The notes under the pieces were generated by a model. It was given only the letters and a program-made list of their open reading frames with translations. It was not told the origin of the DNA and ran no database searches. A program made the translations under genes and the position numbers. Shown here in pieces: positions 6,979 through 14,530 of a stretch of 18,027 bases of DNA; position 1 is the stretch's first letter, and the number at the start of each line of letters is the position of its first letter. The DNA lies in assembly GCA_964588705.1 (NCBI GenBank), contig CAZPQV010000046.1, positions 1 through 18,027 on the forward strand, written 5' to 3'. The stretch comes from CAZPQV01 sp964588705 (GTDB lineage: Bacteria; Bacteroidota; Bacteroidia; Flavobacteriales; Weeksellaceae).

Positions 6979-8466
6979 ATGCAAAACGAACTGAGATCCG
7001 CGAAACTTCCGGTCTATGCAGTAATCTTTACCATACTTTTCAAACTGCTTTTTCTGCTTACGCATCACATTCAGGAAGATGCGTTAATCACCTGGAGAGT
7101 GGCGCAGAATCTTTTGGATTATGGTGTTATCGGATTTAATGGAGAAACCAAAATTTCTGCTTCTACCACGCATTTGTACGTTTTTGTTTCGTGGGTTTTC
7201 AATCTGATTTTTGGTAAGGAAAATTTCATTTATCCGCTACTGATTTTCAATTCTATTGCTTTTACAGTAGGGAGCTATTTACTTTCAAAACTCATATTAA
7301 AGAATCCGTTGCATCAGGCAATTTTTATAGTTCTGTTTGGAATTCTTCCGCCTGCAATTAAAATTTCTATTCTTGGGATGGAATACGGAATTCTTTTCCT
7401 TTTGGAAATGTCTCTGCTATATTTTGGTTTTTTCAAGAATAAAAAATGGGCACTGATTGTCTTTCCGATTCTGATTTTATTTACAAGAATTGATACCGCC
7501 ATTTTCCTTGGAATTGTATTTTTAGTGGATCTGTTTTGGAATAAAAAAATCCGTTGGCACTATATTCTTGGAGGAATTTTAGGTGTTCTTGCTGTGGTGA
7601 GCTTCAACTGGTTTTATTTCGGAGAATTGATTAATAATACGATTGTTGCAAAACAACTGGCCTACGACAAAGAGTTTTCATCCAGACAAAACTGGAGTTA
7701 TTTCAATCTTAATTACGGGAATTATTGGGGAATGCTGAAGCTTCCGGGAGGTTTCAATCCGTTTACGGTTTTGGTTTTACTTTTTGAACTGGTTTGCTTC
7801 ATTTATTTGGTTAAAAGGAAAGAAAGCAGAAACCTTTTTCTATGGATGATTTTCCTTTTCGCATGGGCCAAACAGATTATTTTCATCTCACAAAAAAGTT
7901 ATTTCGACTGGTATTATTGGGTTCCGCAGATATTGCTTTTTGTTCCGATATTAATTTTTGTTTTAGAACAGAAACAGCGAAAATATCTTTGGCTTTCATT
8001 ATTACTGATTTTCTATATCCTTCCGATGCTGGCATTTCAAACCATTCATTCCATCGCAACCGGAAACGGAGAATGGAATTACCGTCGGCAGATTGGACTT
8101 TTCCTAAATCAATATGAGAAGGATAAAAACCAATGGATTTTCCTTGAACCTGCAGGTTTTGTGCCTTATTATTCAGGATTAAAAACGATTGACGAAGTTG
8201 GATTAGTGGATAAAGGAGTTCAGAAAGAAATAGAACAGGATAAACCAAATTATAAACTGAATACGGCGAAAAACCGCAAACCAAAATACATTCTTTCTTA
8301 CGTTGATTTATTTGAAGGGAAGGATGCCGATTATTATAAAACACACTACAAACTTTTGAAAGAATTCCGGATTGAAAATCATCTGGAAAGCGATCATAAA
8401 ATTCTTGAAAGAATTTACCGTTTAAAACCTTCAGGTACCGATTACAACCTATATGAAAGAAAATAG
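6979..8466 (+). CDS. GT-C-like integral membrane glycosyltransferase (family not assigned)
   Basis: A 495-residue polytopic membrane protein. After a first hydrophobic helix (about 11-28) comes HIQEDALITWRVAQNLLDYG (30-49), then NGETKISASTTHLYVF. An acidic pair in the first periplasmic loop followed by a 'T.HLY' turn is the pattern of GT-C sugar transferases such as the ArnT/GT39 and DUF2029 groups, which use polyprenyl-linked sugars. About ten more hydrophobic segments run to residue ~355, then a soluble domain of about 140 residues. It lies directly after another GT-C-like gene but behind its own terminator and promoter. It overlaps the next gene by 14 bases, which suggests translational coupling. 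Acceptor and donor are unknown; the class call is from motif and topology only. Confidence 0.72.
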   Translation: MQNELRSAKLPVYAVIFTILFKLLFLLTHHIQEDALITWRVAQNLLDYGVIGFNGETKISASTTHLYVFVSWVFNLIFGKENFIYPLLIFNSIAFTVGSYLLSKLILKNPLHQAIFIVLFGILPPAIKISILGMEYGILFLLEMSLLYFGFFKNKKWALIVFPILILFTRIDTAIFLGIVFLVDLFWNKKIRWHYILGGILGVLAVVSFNWFYFGELINNTIVAKQLAYDKEFSSRQNWSYFNLNYGNYWGMLKLPGGFNPFTVLVLLFELVCFIYLVKRKESRNLFLWMIFLFAWAKQIIFISQKSYFDWYYWVPQILLFVPILIFVLEQKQRKYLWLSLLLIFYILPMLAFQTIHSIATGNGEWNYRRQIGLFLNQYEKDKNQWIFLEPAGFVPYYSGLKTIDEVGLVDKGVQKEIEQDKPNYKLNTAKNRKPKYILSYVDLFEGKDADYYKTHYKLLKEFRIENHLESDHKILERIYRLKPSGTDYNLYERK

Positions 8467-8986
8467 ATTTTGCGCATTTCTCCGTGGCGTGAACGTTAAA
8501 GGAACTTCCATGAAAATGGCAGAAGTCTGTAACGTGTTTGCTGGCGCAGGAATGCAGAATGTGTCATCAGTTTTGGCAACGGGAAATATTTTGTTTACTT
8601 CAGAAAAATCAGTTTCAGAACTGAAAAATTTGTTGGAAAAAGCGATGTCAGAACATTTTAATTATGATGCATTTCTGTTTATTAAAACTGAAAAAGAAGT
8701 TTCCGAGATTCTAAAAAATAATCCTTTTGAAAAATCAGATGAACTGCACACTTATGTTTTCATTACGACGGATGGAACTGAAAATCTGCTTTTGGATGAA
8801 TTTAATAAAGGTGGAAAATTAGACAATGAAAAAGCCACGATTGTAGATAAAACCTTCTATTGGCAAGTTCAGAAAGGAAGTACTTTAGATTCCGATTTTG
8901 GAAAAATTCTTGGCAGAAAAGCTTTGAAAGACAAAATCACCTCACGAAATATTAATACCTTTGAAAAAATCGTTAATAAGTTATAA
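8453..8986 (+). CDS. DUF1697 domain protein
   Basis: A 177-residue soluble protein with the DUF1697 signature at its start: FCAFLRGVNVKGTSMKMAEV, then the SSVLATGNILFTS segment and a C-terminal GRKALKDKITSRNINTFEKI. The length is normal for this family, whose biochemical function is not known to me. There is no signal peptide or membrane segment. Its start lies inside the end of the preceding membrane protein gene (14-base overlap in another frame), so the two are probably translated from one message. Nothing else here explains its role, and the pairing may be incidental. Confidence 0.88.
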   Translation: MKENRFCAFLRGVNVKGTSMKMAEVCNVFAGAGMQNVSSVLATGNILFTSEKSVSELKNLLEKAMSEHFNYDAFLFIKTEKEVSEILKNNPFEKSDELHTYVFITTDGTENLLLDEFNKGGKLDNEKATIVDKTFYWQVQKGSTLDSDFGKILGRKALKDKITSRNINTFEKIVNKL

Positions 8987-8998
8987 AAGGTTATCACA

Positions 8999-9021
8999 CT
9001 GAAATTCCTGTTCAGATTTTT
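8999..9021 (+). terminator. Weak possible terminator before kdsA
   Basis: CTGAA (8999-9003) / TTCAG (9011-9015) with a 7-base loop, followed by ATTTTT. A five-pair A/T-rich stem is weak, so read-through into kdsA is likely. Confidence 0.25.
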
Positions 9022-9024
9022 AAA

Positions 9025-9052
9025 ATGAAACCCTAAACCTGAAACTCGAAAC
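9025..9052. repeat. Degenerate GAAAC-type direct repeat before kdsA
   Basis: Three to four imperfect copies of a TGAAAC/CTGAAACT word run from 9025 to 9052 (TGAAACCC, CCTGAAACT, CGAAAC) immediately before the kdsA start. Such low-complexity strings of 'gaaac' words sit in gaps between genes here; compare the CTGAAAT words at 230-261. It is probably degenerate intergenic repeat sequence. Confidence 0.45.
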
Positions 9053-9059
9053 AAAAAAT

Positions 9060-9869
9060 ATGATTCAACATCTAGAAAACATAAAACACAAAGATTCCAA
9101 AAACTTTTTCCTGATTACAGGTCCCTGCGCAATTGAGAGCGAAGATATGGCATTTCAGATTGCTGAAACCGTTATGGAACTTTCGGATAAATACAAGATT
9201 CCTTACATTTTTAAAGGCAGTTTCAAAAAAGCAAACCGCAGCAGGGTAGATTCTTTTACGGGAATCGGGGACGAAAAAGCTTTAGAAATCATTAAGAAAA
9301 TTGGGGATCACTTCAATATTCCAACCACGACGGATATTCACGAGAATGAGCATGCTGCATTGGCCGCACAGTTTGTAGATGTTCTGCAAATTCCGGCATT
9401 TCTCGTTCGCCAAACCGATTTGGTAGTTGCAGCAGCAAAAACCGGAAAATGTGTGACGCTGAAAAAAGGACAGTTTCTTTCTCCGGAATCGATGAAGTTT
9501 GCGGTGCAAAAAGTAAAAGATTCAGGCAATGAGAAAGTTGGTATCATCGAACGTGGAAACTCGTTTGGATATACAGATCTGGTAGTGGATTTCAGAGGCA
9601 TTCCAACCATGCAGCAGTATGCTCCGGTGATTTTGGATGTCACGCATTCCTTGCAGCAGCCAAATCAGGATTCCGGTGTCACAGGCGGAAGACCGGAATT
9701 GATTGAAACCATCGCAAAAGCTGGAATTGCCGTTGGAGCAGACGGAATTTTCATCGAAACACATCCGAATCCTTCTATTGCAAAATCAGACGGTGCCAAT
9801 ATGCTGAAATTAGATTTATTGGATGATCTTCTTGAAAAATTAACAAGAGTAAGGCAAGCGATTATTTAA
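9060..9869 (+). CDS. kdsA: 3-deoxy-8-phosphooctulonate (Kdo-8-P) synthase, metal-dependent type
   Basis: A 269-residue TIM-barrel enzyme that joins phosphoenolpyruvate and arabinose-5-phosphate to give Kdo-8-phosphate, the precursor of the Kdo sugar linking lipid A to the rest of lipopolysaccharide. Motifs: GPCAIES (21-27), FKGSFKKANRSR (51-62), DVTHSLQQ, FIETHPNPSIAKSDG. The metal ligands known from the Aquifex enzyme are all present with matching spacing: Cys23, His196, Glu233, Asp244. In the E. coli type the cysteine is replaced by asparagine, so this copy should be of the metal-dependent class. The ATG at 9060 gives normal length for the family. It lies 73 bases after the DUF1697 gene and 30 bases before an outer-membrane protein gene, probably in one transcript. 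Confidence 0.96.
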   Translation: MIQHLENIKHKDSKNFFLITGPCAIESEDMAFQIAETVMELSDKYKIPYIFKGSFKKANRSRVDSFTGIGDEKALEIIKKIGDHFNIPTTTDIHENEHAALAAQFVDVLQIPAFLVRQTDLVVAAAKTGKCVTLKKGQFLSPESMKFAVQKVKDSGNEKVGIIERGNSFGYTDLVVDFRGIPTMQQYAPVILDVTHSLQQPNQDSGVTGGRPELIETIAKAGIAVGADGIFIETHPNPSIAKSDGANMLKLDLLDDLLEKLTRVRQAII

Positions 9870-9899
9870 AATAATTGTATTTTTAATAAAATTATAACT

Positions 9900-10475
9900 A
9901 TGAGAAAGTTCCTTTCCGTTCTTGCGATTGCTTTGTTTACTGTGGTTTCTGCACAGACCTATACGGTTTCTGCCGGAGTGAGTTTTCCGTTTATTGGTAG
10001 TAAACAGACCTTGGATGGAGCGGTGAGTTACGATATAAAACCCGGTTTTAATGTTGGTTTATCAACTGCTTTTTTGATGGGAGACGGCAATGAAATTGAA
10101 CTGGGAGCTTATTATCAGTCGAACAAAATTTCTTATGATTTTGTTTATGATTTTGAACTACACTCCGGGATTCCAGCTGAAAAAAGAGAGAAAAATCTGA
10201 ATCTGATTTTCATTCCTCTTAACTACAAATACAATTTTGGCGATCAGTTTTTCATTAAAGGAGGCCCGTTATTTACGATTGATACCGATGAAAAAGACAG
10301 TTATTTTGATAATTTTTCCGGTTTGGGATTTGGGATTTCCGCAGGAAAAGATTTTGGAGATGAAGGACTGAAGATTCGTGTAGCGCCTTATGCCAATGCT
10401 CATTCATTATGGTCTTTTAACGACAATCACCGTTATATCAACGATTTTGGTCTTCAGTTAGGTTTGGCTTTCTAA
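9900..10475 (+). CDS. Small outer-membrane beta-barrel protein
   Basis: A 191-residue protein with a clear Sec signal peptide: MRKFLSVLAIALFTVVSA, probably cut before Gln19. The mature part alternates short hydrophobic/aromatic strands with polar turns (IELGAYYQS, LIFIPLNYKYNF, GLGFGISAGKDFG) and ends in an amphipathic strand, GLQLGLAF. This pattern fits an eight-stranded outer-membrane barrel of the porin-family/OmpA-like barrel type. No periplasmic peptidoglycan-binding domain is present. The TonB-dependent receptor gene follows after only 10 bases, so the two are almost certainly cotranscribed and may act together. Ligand and specific family are not recognisable. Confidence 0.82.
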   Translation: MRKFLSVLAIALFTVVSAQTYTVSAGVSFPFIGSKQTLDGAVSYDIKPGFNVGLSTAFLMGDGNEIELGAYYQSNKISYDFVYDFELHSGIPAEKREKNLNLIFIPLNYKYNFGDQFFIKGGPLFTIDTDEKDSYFDNFSGLGFGISAGKDFGDEGLKIRVAPYANAHSLWSFNDNHRYINDFGLQLGLAF

Positions 10476-10485
10476 ATTATTTCCC

Positions 10486-12924
10486 TTGAAAAAGTTTTCC
10501 TTTTTACTGCTTTTTTTACTTCCGTGTTTCCTCTTCTCACAGATTAATCTAAGAGTTTTGGATGAAGAAGGAAATCCGGTTTCTGAAGTTTCGGTTTCTT
10601 ATAATAATCAGAATTTTCAGACGGATGAAAACGGTTCAGCAAGAATATCTGTAGCGCAGAATCAGCAGACGCTTTCTGCTGCTAAAGAAGGATTCAGAAG
10701 TTTTACTAAAATCATCAATCCAACGCCAAAAGTTCAGAATTTAAATATACTTTTTGTAAAATCCGAGCGTGAAACCCAGATCGAAGAAGTCGTTTTTCAG
10801 AAGAAAGTAAAACCAAAAGTTACCGATCTTACTTCCATTGAACTTTCACCTCAGGAAGCACAGCAGGTCGCATCAATTTCCGGTGGAATTGAAGGAATTA
10901 TCAAAACTTTACCTTCGGTAAACTCCAATACTGAACTTTCTTCACAATATATGGTTCGTGGTGGAAACTACGATGAAAACCTCATTTACATCAATGATAT
11001 TGAGATTTACCGTCCGTTTTTGATTCGGAATTCTCAACAGGAGGGAATGAGCATTATCAATCCGGATATGGTTTCGGTCATCAATTTTTCTCCGGGAGGA
11101 TTTGAAGCAAAATATGGAGATAAAATGTCTTCAGCTTTGAATATTTATTACCGTCAGCCAAGAAAAAGCTTTGAAATTTCGGGCGAAGCAAGTTTAATTG
11201 GTGGAAGATTGACTACCGGTTTAGCTACGAAAAACAGAAAACTTACCGCATTATTTTCTGGGCGTTACCGCAACACCAATTTGGTATTGAATACATTGAA
11301 TGAAGATACCGATTTTAATCCACAATATCTTGATTTTCAGTCTTATATTAATTATAATGTCAGTCCAAAATGGAATCTATCGTTCATCGGTTATTATTCG
11401 AAAAACGATTATCAGATGATTCCAAAAAAGAAGGAAGTAGATTTCGGTTCTTTGCAGCAACCATTGCGCTTGACCGTTTTCTATAATGGGCAGGAAGACG
11501 ATGAGTACCGGAATATGATGGGAACGGCGAGTGTGAATTTCAGACCGAATAAAAAATGGAATTTCACGCTGGATAATTTTGCCTATCAAAACCGTGAGCG
11601 CGAATATTACACGATTGCTTCGGGATATATGCTCCAGACTTTTGATCCTATAAGCGGAGATCCTGTGACGTCGTATGATGTTGGCGGACAAATCGATCAT
11701 GCGAGAAACGACCTTTTGGTAAGAACTTTTGGAAGCCAGCTGAAAGCTAAATTTTCACCGGATGCCAACACCGATTATGAAGTTGGTTTTAAATATGAAA
11801 AAGAAAAAATACAGGATTTAACCAACGAATGGCGTTTTCTCGATTCTATTGGATACAGCCAGCCACGCGACTGGACTTTGCCCGGAACGCTCGATCCTTC
11901 CGATTTGCAGTTGAGATATAATATCCGTGGAGATAATGATATTTCGCCAAGCAGAATTTCAGCTTACGCCCAGTACTCAAAGAAATTTTATTGGAATACA
12001 AACCGTGTTTTTCTGAACGCAGGGGTTCGTGCTCAGAACTGGTCTTTCAATAAAGAAACTTTAATCAGTCCAAGATTTCAGGTTGCGGTGAAGCCGGATT
12101 GGAATCTCGATATGCTTTTCAAACTTTCTGGTGGTGTTTATTATCAGGCGCCTTTTTATAAAGAAATTAAAGATTTAACGGGAGATTTTAATTCTGAAAT
12201 TAAAGCACAGCGTTCTTACCAGTTGATTTTAGCCAACGATTTCGAATTCGAATATTTCGACCGTCCATTCAAACTAACCACAGAAGCATACTATAAAAAA
12301 ATGGACCGGCTGATTCCGTATTATATGGATAATGTTCGAATCAGATATTTGGGCGAAAATAATGCAACCGGATACGCTTACGGTATTGATACAAGACTTT
12401 TCGGAGAATTCGTTCCCGGAGTTGATTCCTGGATTTCGGCGAGCTATGCCCGTGTTTTCGAAAATATTGAAAATCAGGGTAATATTTCAAGGCCTACAGA
12501 TCAGCGTTTCCGTTTCTCAATGTTTTACCAGGATTATATGCCAAAGTTTCCAAGCATGAAAGTAAATCTTACTTTGGTTTACGCCAACGGTTTACCAACG
12601 GGAACACCTATTACCATTGATCCTGTGACCAATCTTCCCGATTTTACAGCACATTATACTTTTCAGAAAAGATTGCCGTCTTACAAGAGGGTAGATATCG
12701 GTTTATCGAAAATTTTCATTGATCAGAAAGACCATAAAGCAAGAGGAGATTTCTGGAGAAATTTTGATGAACTCAGTTTGGGAGTGCAGATTTTCAACGC
12801 TTTCAACATTAATAATACGGTTGCCAATCAATGGGTAACGGATGTAAGTACCAACTATATTTATCCGGTTCCGGTGAGATTAACAGGTCGGTTGTTTAAT
12901 GTAAAACTTGAATTTAAATTATAA
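10486..12924 (+). CDS. TonB-dependent receptor with carboxypeptidase-like N-terminal domain (TTG start)
   Basis: An 812-residue outer-membrane receptor. It begins with TTG; residues 1-18 (MKKFSFLLLFLLPCFLFS) form a signal peptide. Residues ~20-95 are a carboxypeptidase-regulatory-like beta domain (LRVLDEEGNPVSEVSVSY...DENGSARISV), common in Bacteroidota receptors. The plug domain follows (~120-235) with IEGIIKTLPSVNSN and QYMVRGGNYDENLIYINDIE, then a large barrel rich in aromatic residues. These receptors import bulky ligands using TonB/ExbBD energy. There is no SusD-like gene beside it, so it is not a typical glycan-uptake pair; the substrate is unknown. The TTG lies 10 bases after the small barrel gene's stop, directly before the KK of the signal peptide, which supports this start. 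Confidence 0.93.
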   Translation: MKKFSFLLLFLLPCFLFSQINLRVLDEEGNPVSEVSVSYNNQNFQTDENGSARISVAQNQQTLSAAKEGFRSFTKIINPTPKVQNLNILFVKSERETQIEEVVFQKKVKPKVTDLTSIELSPQEAQQVASISGGIEGIIKTLPSVNSNTELSSQYMVRGGNYDENLIYINDIEIYRPFLIRNSQQEGMSIINPDMVSVINFSPGGFEAKYGDKMSSALNIYYRQPRKSFEISGEASLIGGRLTTGLATKNRKLTALFSGRYRNTNLVLNTLNEDTDFNPQYLDFQSYINYNVSPKWNLSFIGYYSKNDYQMIPKKKEVDFGSLQQPLRLTVFYNGQEDDEYRNMMGTASVNFRPNKKWNFTLDNFAYQNREREYYTIASGYMLQTFDPISGDPVTSYDVGGQIDHARNDLLVRTFGSQLKAKFSPDANTDYEVGFKYEKEKIQDLTNEWRFLDSIGYSQPRDWTLPGTLDPSDLQLRYNIRGDNDISPSRISAYAQYSKKFYWNTNRVFLNAGVRAQNWSFNKETLISPRFQVAVKPDWNLDMLFKLSGGVYYQAPFYKEIKDLTGDFNSEIKAQRSYQLILANDFEFEYFDRPFKLTTEAYYKKMDRLIPYYMDNVRIRYLGENNATGYAYGIDTRLFGEFVPGVDSWISASYARVFENIENQGNISRPTDQRFRFSMFYQDYMPKFPSMKVNLTLVYANGLPTGTPITIDPVTNLPDFTAHYTFQKRLPSYKRVDIGLSKIFIDQKDHKARGDFWRNFDELSLGVQIFNAFNINNTVANQWVTDVSTNYIYPVPVRLTGRLFNVKLEFKL

Positions 12925-12955
12925 AAAAATCTCCTCTCAATGAGGAGATTTTTTT
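12923..12955. terminator. Symmetric bidirectional terminator between convergent genes
   Basis: A perfect 14-bp stem: seven A plus TCTCCTC (12923-12936), loop TCAAT, GAGGAGA plus seven T (12942-12955). It has a T-run on both strands, so it can end the receptor transcript and the converging GNAT-nitrilase transcript. It overlaps the minus-strand stop codon (12954-12956). Confidence 0.93.
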
Positions 12956-14465
12956 ATTCTGTAGTATTTAATCCTACGTGATACAGATCTTTTCTACGGT
13001 CGCTCATCGTGCGCACAGCACCGTTGTGATGGAGTTCTTTCAATAAATTCAAATCGACATCTACAATCAGTGTCATTTCAGTATTTGGTGTTGCTTCACC
13101 TTTTATGGCATTGGATGGAAAAGCAAAATCCGAAGGTGTGAAGACCGCGGCCTGTGCATACTGAATATCCATATTATTTACGCCCGGTAAATTTCCTACA
13201 CAACCTGTAATGGCAACATAGCATTCGTTTTCAATCGCACGTGCCGAAGCACAGTTGCGGACTCTGGTGTACGCGTTTTGGGTGTCCGTAAGAAACGGAA
13301 CGAATAAAATTTTCATTCCTTCATCAGCCAAAATTCGCGGCAGTTCGGGGAATTCTACGTCATAACAAATCACCAGGCCGATTTTTCCGCAGTCGGTGTC
13401 AAAAACTTTTATTTCACTACCGCCTTTCATACCATAATATTTTTTCTCGTTTGGTGTGATATGAATTTTGCGGTATTCATCGGTTTTTCCGTCGCGGTGA
13501 AGCAGATAACTTACATTATACAGTTCGCCATCTTCCACCAAAGGCATACTTCCCGAAATGATATTGACATTGTAACTGATGGCGAATTCTGAAATTTTAT
13601 TCTTAATGGTTTCAGTCAGTTTTGCCAGTTCCATCATGCTTTCACGCTCAGAAAGATGGTTATATGGTGCTAAAAGTGGTGTATTGAAAAGCTCAGGAAA
13701 CAGAATGAAATCTGATTTGTAATCACTCATCGTATCCACAAAAAACTCGACCTGTTCCAAAAAGGCATCCAAATCCCTGAAGTGTCGCATCTGCCATTGC
13801 ACAAGGCCAAGTCGCACGACAGCATCCTGCATTGTATTGGGTTTGCGGCTGTAATAGATGTTTGACCATTCCATTAAAACCGCATTTTCCTGCGAAGAAG
13901 TATCACCCGGAAGATAATTTTTGAGAATTCTTATCGGCTGAAAACTGTTGGAAAGCTGGAAGGTAAGCACCGGATCGTAAATCTCTTTTTTACGTACTTT
14001 CTGGATGTATTGTCTCGGCGTCAGCTCATCCTTATATTCAAAATATTTTGGAATTCTACCTCCAATCACGATGGATTTTAGATTCAGATTTTCGCAAAGT
14101 TCCTTGCGTGCATCATAAAGACGTCTTCCCAAACGGAGTGAACGGAATTCGGGATCGACAAACATTTCAATCCCATAAAGTACATTTCCGGAGTTGTAAT
14201 GCGTGTTGAAAGAGCCATTTCCGGTGATTTCCGCATAAGTGTGATCGTCACCATAAAGTTCGTACTGAACAATGATGGATAGGGAAGCGGCGGCTACTTT
14301 TCCGTCCACTGTTACACACATCTGTCCATCCGGAAAAATAGATGTCAGTTTCTGTATATTTCTTTTATCCCACACGTCGTCGCGCATTTCGGGATAAGAT
14401 TTTTTCATTACTTCTACAAGACTGTCGTAATCGTCCAAAGACAGTCGTCGAATGTCAACCTGCAT
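12954..14465 (-). CDS. GNAT acetyltransferase - nitrilase-superfamily hydrolase fusion
   Basis: A 503-residue two-domain protein. Residues 1-170 look like a GNAT N-acetyltransferase, with the acetyl-CoA-binding motif around RSLRLGRRLYDAR (108-120). Residues ~215-500 are a carbon-nitrogen hydrolase with the Glu-Lys-Cys catalytic triad: Glu258 (LFPELF), Lys333 (YRKIHIT) and Cys367 (VICYDVEFPE). Nitrilase-superfamily proteins fused to a RimI-like acetyltransferase are a known branch, so the fusion itself is native. Their substrate is, to my knowledge, not settled; amide hydrolysis or transfer to an amine is inferred. There is no signal peptide, so it is probably cytoplasmic. It follows the MATE gene by 65 bases on the same strand. 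ATG 14465 places the GNAT fold in full. Confidence 0.93.
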   Translation of the reverse strand: MQVDIRRLSLDDYDSLVEVMKKSYPEMRDDVWDKRNIQKLTSIFPDGQMCVTVDGKVAAASLSIIVQYELYGDDHTYAEITGNGSFNTHYNSGNVLYGIEMFVDPEFRSLRLGRRLYDARKELCENLNLKSIVIGGRIPKYFEYKDELTPRQYIQKVRKKEIYDPVLTFQLSNSFQPIRILKNYLPGDTSSQENAVLMEWSNIYYSRKPNTMQDAVVRLGLVQWQMRHFRDLDAFLEQVEFFVDTMSDYKSDFILFPELFNTPLLAPYNHLSERESMMELAKLTETIKNKISEFAISYNVNIISGSMPLVEDGELYNVSYLLHRDGKTDEYRKIHITPNEKKYYGMKGGSEIKVFDTDCGKIGLVICYDVEFPELPRILADEGMKILFVPFLTDTQNAYTRVRNCASARAIENECYVAITGCVGNLPGVNNMDIQYAQAAVFTPSDFAFPSNAIKGEATPNTEMTLIVDVDLNLLKELHHNGAVRTMSDRRKDLYHVGLNTTE

Positions 14466-14530
14466 AATTTTATTTTTCGGTAATTTACGATATTCTGCAA
14501 TAATTAAACCACAGAACTTTTTTCCGAAAA

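Noticed and set aside
7883..8344. Open frame of 153 codons on the minus strand inside the GT-C-like gene.
   Set aside because: It lies wholly antisense to a membrane protein with clear topology. The translation is not recognisable and has no start context, so it is a shadow frame.
9861..9875. Perfect palindrome ATTATTT-A-AAATAAT overlapping the kdsA stop.
   Set aside because: Pure A/T sequence in an A/T-rich gap, no G/C in the stem, so chance is the simplest explanation.
14473..14530. Complementary TTTTTCGG and CCGAAAA words in the MATE to GNAT-nitrilase gap.
   Set aside because: The arms are short and about 40 bases apart with no T-run; probably chance.
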